DNA of 64,000 bases. It comes from Segatella hominis. Its GTDB lineage: Bacteria; Bacteroidota; Bacteroidia; Bacteroidales; Bacteroidaceae. Position numbers and translations under genes: made by a program. A model generated the notes under the pieces. That model saw only the letters and a list, made by a program, of their open reading frames with translations. It searched no databases and was not told where the DNA came from. Of the stretch, positions 1 through 8,113 are shown piece after piece; the first letter of the stretch is position 1; every line of letters begins with the position of its first letter. The stretch is from positions 1,735,501-1,799,500 of the forward strand of contig NZ_CP137559.1 in the NCBI RefSeq assembly GCF_019249725.2, written 5' to 3'.

Positions 1-312
1 ATTATATTGGAAGAACTTCATGGTCGTATAATAAACATCTGTGCTGCGCGATTCACCATCCTCTTTGATATAAGAATAATCCATCTCACCGTCCCATTCT
101 CCACAGAGAGTCTGGGCCATCGCCGTACGTTCATCACCACCTTGGTTGTTTCCATTACCACCCTGATTCCAATAATCATTATTCCAGTGCCAGTCGCCAT
201 AGTTATTGCTCCAGCCGTATGGATCATACCAAGGATCATCGTCACAACTGACAAATGTCATGGATGCTACTGTTATCGCAGCCAACATCAACAAAGATTT
301 TATATATTTCAT
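1..312 (-). CDS. lipoprotein, partial (3' end beyond window)
   Basis: The reading frame opens with ATG at 310-312 and stays open to the window edge (104 codons). The N-terminus is a lipoprotein signal peptide with lipobox FVSC around residue 24, followed by an Asp-rich start (CDDDPWYDP) and a Trp/Asn/Gly-rich stretch, then a segment beginning LCGEWDGEMDYSY. Purely by eye it resembles the next gene (lipobox FTSC, then LYGTWKGYMDIG), so the two look like tandem paralogs. The gap between them is only 50 bp with no obvious promoter, so they are probably co-transcribed. No function can be assigned; an envelope lipoprotein with a small beta-sandwich or lipocalin-like body is one possibility. Confidence 0.75.
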   Translation of the reverse strand, partial: MKYIKSLLMLAAITVASMTFVSCDDDPWYDPYGWSNNYGDWHWNNDYWNQGGNGNNQGGDERTAMAQTLCGEWDGEMDYSYIKEDGESRSTDVYYTTMKFFQYN

Positions 313-362
313 ATCTCGTCCCTTTCTTTTTAATCTGTTCCCTGAGGAAACAGCAAATCTCT

Positions 363-959
363 TTACTTATTCTTATAATTGACCACTCTTCTCAGATATT
401 TCAGCGAATCAGAATCTGAGGAAGAAGCACGGGTATCATCGATAGTTCCCAGATGAGGCTTTGCCCAACCATATCCCCATGAATCATACCAATCATCACT
501 ATCATACCAGTCATAATTCCAACTGTTAGGAGAAGCCGTCTTCACCAATCTGAAATCCGCGCTGCTATTTCCACATTCAACCGTTCCATAGAAATAATCA
601 TCATCCAAAGAATAGTTATAAATCGTAGCATACGAGTTTTCCTCTATGAAGTGAATATTGATAACACCATTACTCACCGCCCACTCTATGTGATTAGCAA
701 CGTAATTCCAAGGAGCATTGCTGTATCGGTCTATCCAATACCCCTTTCCGTGGTCGGAATAAGAGTTGCTTGGAACAAACGTTATCTCAGAAGTGGTAGA
801 AGCATAATAATGATCACCATACGTCAATCCAATATCCATATAGCCTTTCCAAGTGCCATATAAAGTATCGCCAATGTCAGCGTCCTCATCGCAAGATGTG
901 AAACTGAGGCTCATCAAAGCCACGATAGCCATCGTCAAGAGAGTCTTTAAATTTTTCAT
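363..959 (-). CDS. lipoprotein of unknown function, paralog of the upstream-edge gene
   Basis: This encodes about 198 residues with a signal peptide and lipobox FTSC, followed by CDEDADIGDTLYGTWKGYMDIG. I start at the second in-frame ATG (959) because MKNLKTLL lines up with MKYIKSLL of the neighbouring paralog; an ATG two codons earlier (965) is the alternative. The body is rich in Tyr, Trp, Asp and Ser (for example DWYDSDDWYDSWGYGWAKP), which suggests a compact, surface-exposed beta-rich domain. A well-formed minus-strand promoter lies just upstream (1002-1033), and the gene is divergent from the hybrid regulator at 1214. Function is not recognised; control by the adjacent regulator is an inference. 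Confidence 0.8.
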   Translation of the reverse strand: MKNLKTLLTMAIVALMSLSFTSCDEDADIGDTLYGTWKGYMDIGLTYGDHYYASTTSEITFVPSNSYSDHGKGYWIDRYSNAPWNYVANHIEWAVSNGVINIHFIEENSYATIYNYSLDDDYFYGTVECGNSSADFRLVKTASPNSWNYDWYDSDDWYDSWGYGWAKPHLGTIDDTRASSSDSDSLKYLRRVVNYKNK

Positions 960-1001
960 ATCCATATAAGTCTTTAAATTACATTTCTTTGTTTATTTGC
1001 T

Positions 1002-1033
1002 GCAAAGATACGCCAAATAATCATACCAACAAA
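1002..1033 (-). promoter_or_regulatory. Bacteroidota-type promoter for the lipoprotein pair
   Basis: On the minus strand the -33 element is TTTG (1030-1033), the spacer is 19 bp and the -7 element is TATCTTTGC (1002-1010). This is the standard Bacteroidota sigma-ABfr layout and it sits 40-45 bp from the start codon. Confidence 0.7.
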
Positions 1034-1093
1034 GGGTTTTTAGGAAAAAAACAGGGAGAAATCCCTATGATGTAATGGAATATCCCTAAACAA

Positions 1094-1125
1094 TTTGGAA
1101 ATTACAAGTTTTTTGTTTATCTTTG
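1094..1125 (+). promoter_or_regulatory. promoter of the hybrid two-component regulator
   Basis: TTTG at 1094-1097, a 20-bp spacer and TATCTTTG at 1118-1125 match the Bacteroidota consensus. It fires away from the lipoprotein promoter, and about 60 bp separates the two -33 boxes, leaving room for a shared operator. The leader to the ATG at 1214 is about 80 nt. Confidence 0.7.
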
Positions 1126-1213
1126 TCCAAGAAAAGCTGCACTCGGCAATTTGAAAACAAGTTTTCATTGCGCTCGTTTGCATTTTCTTTGTCGAAAATA
1201 TTAACTTAAGAAT

Positions 1214-4200
1214 ATGACCAGAAGAATCATACACATTATTATATTGGGGTTATTATCAATATCCGGATATTGCGGAACACCCTATTGTGACATCAGAAAG
1301 TTCTCTATTCTGGATGGACTTGCTGCCAACAACATATCAGACTTATGTCAGGGAGCAGACAACATGATGTGGTTTGCTACCTATAATGGTCTGTCATATT
1401 ATGACGGCTATACTTTCCACACTTTCCGTGACTTACCTGATAACCAAGATGTCCTCAGTACGAATCGTATTCGCAATATCTTCCCTTGCACCAACTATGA
1501 CCTTTGGTGTATTACATACGACCGTCGTCTCTACATATATGATACCCATTTGTGCGACTTTGTAAACATAGAGGATCAAATCAACGAGAAGTTCAACATC
1601 CATCTTTATGCCGATAAAGTTTACACCCTAAGTCCAAAAGCAAGTTGGATAACTACAGCTGACCACAAATACGCAATCAGAATTTCAGGAAAAGAATTTA
1701 CAGACGACAATCCAAAACTCATCATGGGAGGAACTAAAAGCCTGCCAAGTGGAAATATCTGGTATATTACCGCCGACAAAAAGGGGCGTGAATGGATTCT
1801 TACAGACAAGGGTACTCACATCTATGGTACCAAATTCACCACTCCAATTCCATTTAAATGGTTCCGACAGGTAGGCAACACCATTTACCTGGCTACAGCA
1901 GATGGCAGAGTTGCCGTCTTTGATGAAACCAGAAACCATATCTCCATGATTCCGATGCCGGAAGGAGTCACAAAAATCAATGAATTAAAAAATACAGGCT
2001 ATCAACTCCTGATAGCCACAAATATCGGTGTAGTAGTCTATAATCCACGTACATTCAAATCTGAAGTTGTAAGTGTTCAGAACCCTAACCAGCCTGTAGC
2101 AGAAGTCAAGAAGATATACGTAGATAGCAAAGACCAGCTATGGGCATTTACTGACGGTATGGGTGTAACCATCATCAATCCAAATACATTGGAAAAGAAA
2201 TGGTTGTTTGCAGACCAGGAAAATCCAGTTTTGCGTACTGTCAGCGAAAAATATTTCATCATGGAAGATGAACACAATACGCTATGGATGATACCTAACG
2301 GAGGTACATTCTGCTACTATGACAGAGCGAAAAAAGAATTGGTACCTTATGTTTTGCAAAGCAACTCTCAAGGCAATGCAAGTATTCCAAGAATCACTAA
2401 ATACGTAATTTCAGACCAAAAAATTCTTTGGGTAACGGGTATTCATGACCTTACACAAATCAACTTCAAATATCATGAATATACGCTGAGCCAAGTTGAA
2501 AATACAGAAAGCGAAGTACGCGCCATCACACTTGACCGTAATCGTAACTATTGGGATGGATTTATCTCTGGATATTTAAAGATTAGCAATGACCAGCATC
2601 AGAAGCTTGGCTACATCACCCCAAGTGGTCAATTATCACAAACACCAGTTCAGTTCTCCACCTGTGGCATCTATGCACTCTACGAAGACAGTCAGGGATA
2701 CATGTGGATAGGAACAAAGGGAGACGGGCTCTATCTTTTGAAAGACGGAGAATTGCAGCATTTCACCCATAATCCGGCAGACCCATACTCTCTGCCTAAT
2801 GATAGAATCTATGATATTGTAAGCGATAGACAAAACAGAATCTGGATTGCAACTTGTGGAGGATTGGCTATTGCAGAAAGAGTAAACGGCACCTATCGCT
2901 TCATTTCAAACAGAAATAAACTCAACTGGTTCAAGAATGGGCCCTACCAAAGATTACGCCGAATTACATGTACCAACAAAGGTACCATATTAGTAGCAAC
3001 AACCGACGGACTTGTTACATTCTCCGACGAATTCAAGGATTATTCCAAGATTAAATTCTATCATTCTAATCATATTATAGGTGATACAGCTTCCCTCATG
3101 GCAAGCGATGTCAACTATACATTGGTTCGTTCTAACGGAGATACTTATATCTCTACATTAGGTGGTTGTCTGCAAATTACAACCAGTAAATCATTATTAG
3201 AAAATAATATAAGAGTCGAATTCGTCAAGAATATCAACCTGGACGAAGGTATCGTACAGAGTATGATAGAAGATAATGCAGGAAATATCTGGATTATCAG
3301 GGAATCCAGTGTCGATAAATTCAATCCAAGCACAGGAAAAATAGATGTTTTTGGGCCAAACGATTTTGATTTCCACATGACGTTTACAGAATGCCGCCCA
3401 TTCCACGATCCTTCTACAGATCAAATCACATTAGGAACACCGATGGGAAGTATTACCTTCAATCCAAAGGTACTCAAAAAGACTACCTATCAACCGAAAA
3501 TACTGTTTACCTCTCTGCACTTCAACGGAGAGGCTCATACCATTCCTATCCTGCATAGGCCAAATCTGGTCATTCCTTCAGACAAGCGAAATCTGACCAT
3601 TACCTTTGCAGCACTTGACTATACCAGAAAGTATCAGACATACTATGCATATCGTTTGGAAGGTCATACACCAGAAGGCGTATGGATTCCATTAGGAAGT
3701 CAAAATATGATTGGTTTCAACCGCATTTCTCATGGTAAATACATCCTCAAGGTAAAAGCCACCAATACACATGGAGTCTGGGGTAAATATATCGCAGAAC
3801 TCCCGATAGAAATCGAACCCACTTTCTGGGAGAGCATATTGGGAAAAGTCATTCTTTTCATATTGTTCATCTTAGGTCTTGGCTTAGTATTCTATATGTA
3901 TAACAACCGACAAATACAAAAACTCAGCCATGACATGAGTGTACTGAAGAACCATTTCTTCAGCAATGCTTCACACAAATTGAGAACCCCTCTCTCTCTG
4001 ATAGGCGGTCCAATAACAGAAGTGCTGGAAAATGAAGAAGGACTCTCAGAAGAAGGCAGAAACCTCTTGACATTGGTTCAGAGGAATGCCAGAGAGATGT
4101 ACCAGATGGTCAACCAAATGCTGAAATTTGACAACAATAGCAATTTCTATGAAGATGGAGGTCTTGACAAAGATTCTCATGCAATCCAAGAAAATGGAGA

Positions 4201-5098
4201 GATAGAAGACTCAAATGCCAAGAACTACATAGAAGATGTAGCTTTAGACTCTGCAGAAGAATTTGAAAAGGGAGAAAAAAATATCACCATACTCGTGGTA
4301 GAAGACAATGCGGACCTACGCACCTTCCTGGATACTATTCTGAAAAAAGACTACAATGTGTTGCTTGCAGAAAATGGAAAGAGAGGTCTTGAAATGGCAC
4401 GCAAATTTGTACCAGACTTCATCTTAACTGATGTTACCATGCCTGTCATGGACGGAATCACCATGGTACACTACATCAAGCAGGACAGCAATATCTCCCA
4501 TATTCCAATCATCATACTCTCTGCCAAGGCCAGTCTGGAAGACCACCTCAAGGGATTTGAAGAAGGAATCGATGGTTATCTGACCAAACCATTCTCTGCC
4601 ACTTACCTGAAAGGCAGAATTGAAGCGGCCATCAACTATCGCAAGAGTCTGCAACAAGAATTGCTCAGAAACATTCATGTTGGAGACGAAACGCAAACGA
4701 GTCATAACACGACTGTTCAAAACAAAACAGAGGAGCCTCAACGTATTACGATTGGCGAATCTACCATTAGCATACAGGATCATACCATCAAGAAAGTGCT
4801 GAAGTTTGTCTTGGAAAACATTTCTGATCCAGACATGAAGATCGACGATATTGCACAGGCCATGGGCATGAGTCGCAGTGTACTCTATGGAAAAATCAAA
4901 AATGCGGTAGGATTGACTCCTATTGATTTCGTCCGTCACATCAGAATTATGAAAGCCATCGAGATGTTACGGGATACAGATGAAACGCTGACCAGCATTG
5001 CATTCGCTGTAGGCTTCAGTGATCCGAAATATTTTTCTAAGGTGTTTAAGAAAGAAATGGGTATAATTCCAAGTGAATATAGGGAAAAAAACAAATAA
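1214..5098 (+). CDS. hybrid two-component system regulator (HTCS), apparently without HATPase domain
   Basis: The 1294-residue protein has a signal peptide, a large periplasmic beta-propeller region of two-component-regulator repeats (motifs such as MMWFATYNGLSYYDG and YMWIGTKGDGLYLL), a Y_Y_Y-type domain near 770-865 and one membrane helix at about 871-893. The cytoplasm holds a dimerisation/phospho-acceptor helix (H921 in SNASHKLRTPLSLI), a receiver (acidic pair E1030/D1031, phospho-Asp D1073 in LTDVTMP) and a C-terminal AraC helix-turn-helix (about 1190-1294). Such proteins sense oligosaccharides and switch on polysaccharide-use genes. Only about 100 residues separate H921 from the receiver, and I see no N, G1 or G2 box, so the kinase ATPase domain is missing. 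The usual Glu after the His is a Lys. It may be a pseudokinase or be phosphorylated in trans. Confidence 0.9.
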   Translation: MTRRIIHIIILGLLSISGYCGTPYCDIRKFSILDGLAANNISDLCQGADNMMWFATYNGLSYYDGYTFHTFRDLPDNQDVLSTNRIRNIFPCTNYDLWCITYDRRLYIYDTHLCDFVNIEDQINEKFNIHLYADKVYTLSPKASWITTADHKYAIRISGKEFTDDNPKLIMGGTKSLPSGNIWYITADKKGREWILTDKGTHIYGTKFTTPIPFKWFRQVGNTIYLATADGRVAVFDETRNHISMIPMPEGVTKINELKNTGYQLLIATNIGVVVYNPRTFKSEVVSVQNPNQPVAEVKKIYVDSKDQLWAFTDGMGVTIINPNTLEKKWLFADQENPVLRTVSEKYFIMEDEHNTLWMIPNGGTFCYYDRAKKELVPYVLQSNSQGNASIPRITKYVISDQKILWVTGIHDLTQINFKYHEYTLSQVENTESEVRAITLDRNRNYWDGFISGYLKISNDQHQKLGYITPSGQLSQTPVQFSTCGIYALYEDSQGYMWIGTKGDGLYLLKDGELQHFTHNPADPYSLPNDRIYDIVSDRQNRIWIATCGGLAIAERVNGTYRFISNRNKLNWFKNGPYQRLRRITCTNKGTILVATTDGLVTFSDEFKDYSKIKFYHSNHIIGDTASLMASDVNYTLVRSNGDTYISTLGGCLQITTSKSLLENNIRVEFVKNINLDEGIVQSMIEDNAGNIWIIRESSVDKFNPSTGKIDVFGPNDFDFHMTFTECRPFHDPSTDQITLGTPMGSITFNPKVLKKTTYQPKILFTSLHFNGEAHTIPILHRPNLVIPSDKRNLTITFAALDYTRKYQTYYAYRLEGHTPEGVWIPLGSQNMIGFNRISHGKYILKVKATNTHGVWGKYIAELPIEIEPTFWESILGKVILFILFILGLGLVFYMYNNRQIQKLSHDMSVLKNHFFSNASHKLRTPLSLIGGPITEVLENEEGLSEEGRNLLTLVQRNAREMYQMVNQMLKFDNNSNFYEDGGLDKDSHAIQENGEIEDSNAKNYIEDVALDSAEEFEKGEKNITILVVEDNADLRTFLDTILKKDYNVLLAENGKRGLEMARKFVPDFILTDVTMPVMDGITMVHYIKQDSNISHIPIIILSAKASLEDHLKGFEEGIDGYLTKPFSATYLKGRIEAAINYRKSLQQELLRNIHVGDETQTSHNTTVQNKTEEPQRITIGESTISIQDHTIKKVLKFVLENISDPDMKIDDIAQAMGMSRSVLYGKIKNAVGLTPIDFVRHIRIMKAIEMLRDTDETLTSIAFAVGFSDPKYFSKVFKKEMGIIPSEYREKNK

Positions 5099-5156
5099 AA
5101 ACAGTTTGATATACCCTAAAAAACAAAAAATACACCATAAAAAAAGAAAATTATTA

Positions 5157-5279
5157 TACTTTTGCATCAGTTCTTAGAAAAGTTAAATGATAGATTTTTT
5201 GTGAACTTCTTAAGATACAAGTAGTTATCCATACAGAAGTTCAAAAAACCCAGGGTTTGTGAAAATCCTGGGTCTTTTT
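5157..5279 (+). ncRNA. candidate small RNA with its own promoter and terminator
   Basis: A TATACTTTTGC-type -7 element (TA at 5157-5158, TTTGC at 5161-5165) starts a stretch of roughly 105 nt without an ORF. It ends in an intrinsic terminator (5248-5279). Inside it, TGAACTTCT (5202-5210) pairs perfectly with AGAAGTTCA (5235-5243), so the transcript would carry two stem-loops. No clear -33 box is visible. It could alternatively be the 3' UTR of the upstream regulator gene. I do not recognise a known RNA family. Confidence 0.4.
5248..5279 (+). terminator. intrinsic terminator
   Basis: ACCCAGG (5248-5254) pairs with CCTGGGT (5267-5273) and is followed by CTTTTT. The inner GTTT/AAAT can extend the stem past one bulged base. 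It ends either the candidate small RNA or the regulator transcript. Confidence 0.7.
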
Positions 5280-5346
5280 ATTTTCTAAGTTCTTACTTTT
5301 TTAGAAAAATTATCAGTCATAATTTACTCTTCTAAAAGAAAAATAG

Positions 5347-5355
5347 TATCTTTGC
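5347..5355 (+). promoter_or_regulatory. promoter -7 element for glutathione peroxidase
   Basis: TATCTTTGC lies 46 bp before the ATG at 5402. No good TTTG is seen at the -33 distance, so activity may depend on an activator. Confidence 0.5.
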
Positions 5356-5401
5356 ACTCTAAAAGAAGAAATAAGAATAAAATATATAGATACAAACAAA
5401 A

Positions 5402-5956
5402 ATGAGAACTGTTTACGAATTCTCTGTCAAGGACAGAAAGGGAAAGGATGTTTCCCTCAAAGAGTATGCTAATGAAGTATTACTCATCGTCAACACTGCC
5501 ACAAAATGTGGTTTTACTCCACAGTATGAAGAACTGGAGAAATTATATGAGACCTATCACTCTCAGGGTTTTGAAGTCTTAGACTTCCCTTGCAACCAGT
5601 TTGGTCAACAAGCTCCAGGAACAGACGAAAGCATCCACCAATTCTGTAAACTTACATACGGTACAGAATTTTCTCGTTTCAAAAAGATAAAGGTAAATGG
5701 CGATGACGCTGCTCCTCTTTACAAATTCTTGAAGGAAAGCAAAGGGTTTGCTGGTTGGGATGAATCTCATCCTCTCTATCCTGTGCTCGACAAAATGCTC
5801 AGCGAAGCTGATCCTAACTACAAAGAGAGTAATGACATCAAATGGAATTTTACTAAATTCCTGATTAACAAAAAAGGTCAGGTTGTAGCTCGTTTTGAGC
5901 CTACCACCAGCTTTGAAGTAATTGCCAAGGCTATTGAAGAATGGCTGAGCAAATAA
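5402..5956 (+). CDS. glutathione peroxidase family thiol peroxidase
   Basis: The 184-residue cytoplasmic protein has the whole GPx fold. The peroxidatic cysteine C36 lies in NTATKCGFTPQY, the glutamine is in FPCNQFGQQ (the Cys there is the usual resolving candidate), and the third catalytic residue, Trp, is in IKWNFTKFL. Bacterial members with Cys instead of selenocysteine reduce hydrogen peroxide and organic peroxides, generally with thioredoxin rather than glutathione as donor. The length is normal for the family. It is a single-gene unit with its own -7 element and a strong terminator at 6004-6041. An oxidative-stress role is inferred from the family. Confidence 0.93.
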   Translation: MRTVYEFSVKDRKGKDVSLKEYANEVLLIVNTATKCGFTPQYEELEKLYETYHSQGFEVLDFPCNQFGQQAPGTDESIHQFCKLTYGTEFSRFKKIKVNGDDAAPLYKFLKESKGFAGWDESHPLYPVLDKMLSEADPNYKESNDIKWNFTKFLINKKGQVVARFEPTTSFEVIAKAIEEWLSK

Positions 5957-6003
5957 CAGAGGTCTATCTCATTGATTGAAAGAATCACAGCTATATAAAC
6001 AAT

Positions 6004-6041
6004 AAAAAAACGAGAATGCAAATTAGCATTCTCGTTTTTTT
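6004..6041. terminator. bidirectional intrinsic terminator between gpx and trpB
   Basis: A 16-bp stem (A-run 6004-6010 plus CGAGAATGC, pairing with GCATTCTCG plus T-run 6035-6041) surrounds a 6-nt loop. The T/A runs on both sides suit both converging genes. Confidence 0.85.
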
Positions 6042-6109
6042 ATTGTTATATTCTTTCAAGTCTTTAATATTCAAGTTTGTTATGCTGATTATACCTATCC
6101 ATCATTTTT

Positions 6110-7468
6110 TTAGACTTTAGGAACTGTAGCAAGGAATTTCTTAATTTCCTCATCAGGGACAGCATAGTCATGCAAGTCACCATTGATATAGCTCTCATAG
6201 GAAGGCATATCAATCAGTCCATGTCCAGACAGACAGAACAGGATAACCTTTTCCTCTCCGGCTTCCTTTGCCTTCTTAGCCTCACGAATCGTAGCAGCAA
6301 TAGCATGACAACTCTCTGGAGCAGGAATAATGCCCTCTGTGCGGGCAAAAAGCATACCAGCCTCAAAAGACTCAGACTGAGGAATATCCACACCATGCAT
6401 ATATCCGTCCTTGATCAACTGAGAAATAATCATACCGGCACCATGATAACGCAAACCGCCAGCATGGATATTCGCAGGCTTGAAATCATGACCCAAGGTG
6501 TACATTGGAAGCAATGGTGTATAACCAGCCTCATCACCAAAGTCGTATTCAAACTTACCACGAGTCAACTTAGGACAGCTTTCTGGTTCTGCTGCAATAA
6601 ATTCAGTATTCTTTCCATCCTTAATCTTATGACGCATGAAAGGGAAGGCGATTCCACCAAAGTTACTACCACCACCAAAACAAGCTATCACAGTATCAGG
6701 ATACTCACCAGCCATAGCCATCTGCTTTTCTGCCTCCAGACCAATGACTGTCTGATGAAGAGCCACGTGATTTAACACAGAACCCAAAGTATATTTACAA
6801 CCAGGAGTTGTTGTAGCCAACTCTACAGCCTCACTGATGGCAGTACCTAATGAACCTGGATGATGAGGATCACGGGTAATGATGTTTTTACCAGCTCTTG
6901 TACTCATAGAAGGAGAACCCTCTACTGTAGCACCAAAGGTACGCATAATACTGGAACGATATGGTTTTTGCTGCATGGTAATTTTTACCTGATAAACAGC
7001 CGCTTCCAATCCATAGAGTTTGGCAGCATAAGACAAAGCAGCACCCCACTGACCAGCACCCGTTTCTGTTGTGACATTCGTATCACCTTCTTGCTTACAA
7101 TAGTAGCACTGAGGAAGAGCAGAATTAATCTTATGTGAACCTAAAGGGTTGGTACTCTCATTTTTGAAATAGATATGAGCAGGAGTACCTAAAGCCTCTT
7201 CCAAAGCATAAGCACGAACCAAAGGAGTAGAACGATAGAAAGTATATTTTTCCAATACGTCTTCAGGAATATCTATCCACGCATGCTCCTGATCCAATTC
7301 CTGCTTGGAACATTCCTTATTAAATATATGTGAAAGATCATCAGCATTGAGAGGCTGGTGAGTCTGAGGATTCAATGGAGGCAATGGCTTATTAGGCATA
7401 TCTGCCTGAATATTATACCACTGTGTTGGGAGTTCACTCTCCTGCAAAATAAATTTCTTCTGTCTCAT
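6110..7468 (-). CDS. trpB: tryptophan synthase beta chain, TrpB2 type
   Basis: The 452-residue PLP enzyme condenses indole with serine to give tryptophan. The PLP lysine is K113 in NPLGSHKINSA, and the phosphate-binding loop is CFGGGSN. The N-terminal extension of about 75 residues before YRSTPLVRA and the total length (around 450 against 390-400 for TrpB1) mark it as the TrpB2 subgroup, which often works without TrpA and may salvage free indole. It stands alone here, with no trpA or other trp gene nearby, which supports a salvage role. The start MRQKKFIL is the first ATG after a long AT-rich upstream region; CAAAATTA at 7539-7546 reads as a minus-strand -7 element. Confidence 0.93.
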   Translation of the reverse strand: MRQKKFILQESELPTQWYNIQADMPNKPLPPLNPQTHQPLNADDLSHIFNKECSKQELDQEHAWIDIPEDVLEKYTFYRSTPLVRAYALEEALGTPAHIYFKNESTNPLGSHKINSALPQCYYCKQEGDTNVTTETGAGQWGAALSYAAKLYGLEAAVYQVKITMQQKPYRSSIMRTFGATVEGSPSMSTRAGKNIITRDPHHPGSLGTAISEAVELATTTPGCKYTLGSVLNHVALHQTVIGLEAEKQMAMAGEYPDTVIACFGGGSNFGGIAFPFMRHKIKDGKNTEFIAAEPESCPKLTRGKFEYDFGDEAGYTPLLPMYTLGHDFKPANIHAGGLRYHGAGMIISQLIKDGYMHGVDIPQSESFEAGMLFARTEGIIPAPESCHAIAATIREAKKAKEAGEEKVILFCLSGHGLIDMPSYESYINGDLHDYAVPDEEIKKFLATVPKV

Positions 7469-8113
7469 GTGATATCATTTTTATATTAATTATTATGTCT
7501 TTTCTTACATTTTGTTAATAGATAAATCCATTTTGCGACAAAATTACAAAAAACATTTGAGATAAAAGAAAAAAAGGCAATAATTTTGCTTCTTATCTGA
7601 AAAATATCGTAAAACGGCAGGAAATCGGTTAAAACAAGAGGCGTTGTGAAACGCTATTTATCATCTTTTACTTATACAATAATATAATAGAGAAATTCAT
7701 ATAGAAGATTACGAGATTTCGTTACTCTTCTTTTTTTATTTAAGCATTAATGGATTTGTACTTTGATATACATCCCGTACCTCAAGGTACAAATCCAATA
7801 ATATTAAATAAAACTTTTACTAAACATCTTAAATACTCAATAATTATCAAATCTTATATTGTCTTCATTATATTTCTTAATGTGATGATATTCTAACCCA
7901 TCATGATATTCAAATCTATCCTTAGCGTTTGAATTCGATTGCAAAATTAAGTTTTTAATAAATTCACCCTATGTATTTTTTGTTATTTCCATATACCTAT
8001 TTTGTTAACTGCCGATAAATTCTATACGAATTCTGGATTTTTATCGACAAATTCCCTTCCAAATAGATACAAAAAACTACAAAATTCATACAAAAGATAA
8101 ATTTATGCCCCAT
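7469..8113. other. 645-bp AT-rich intergenic region
   Basis: It lies between trpB (upstream side) and the 3' end of mfd. I find no ORF of interest. Visible structure: a possible trpB -7 element at 7539-7546; a small hairpin GCGTT-GTGA-AACGC at 7641-7654; and an inverted repeat GGATTTGTAC (7752-7761) / GTACAAATCC (7787-7796) with a nested GTACC/GGTAC. None explains the length of the region. Confidence 0.5.
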
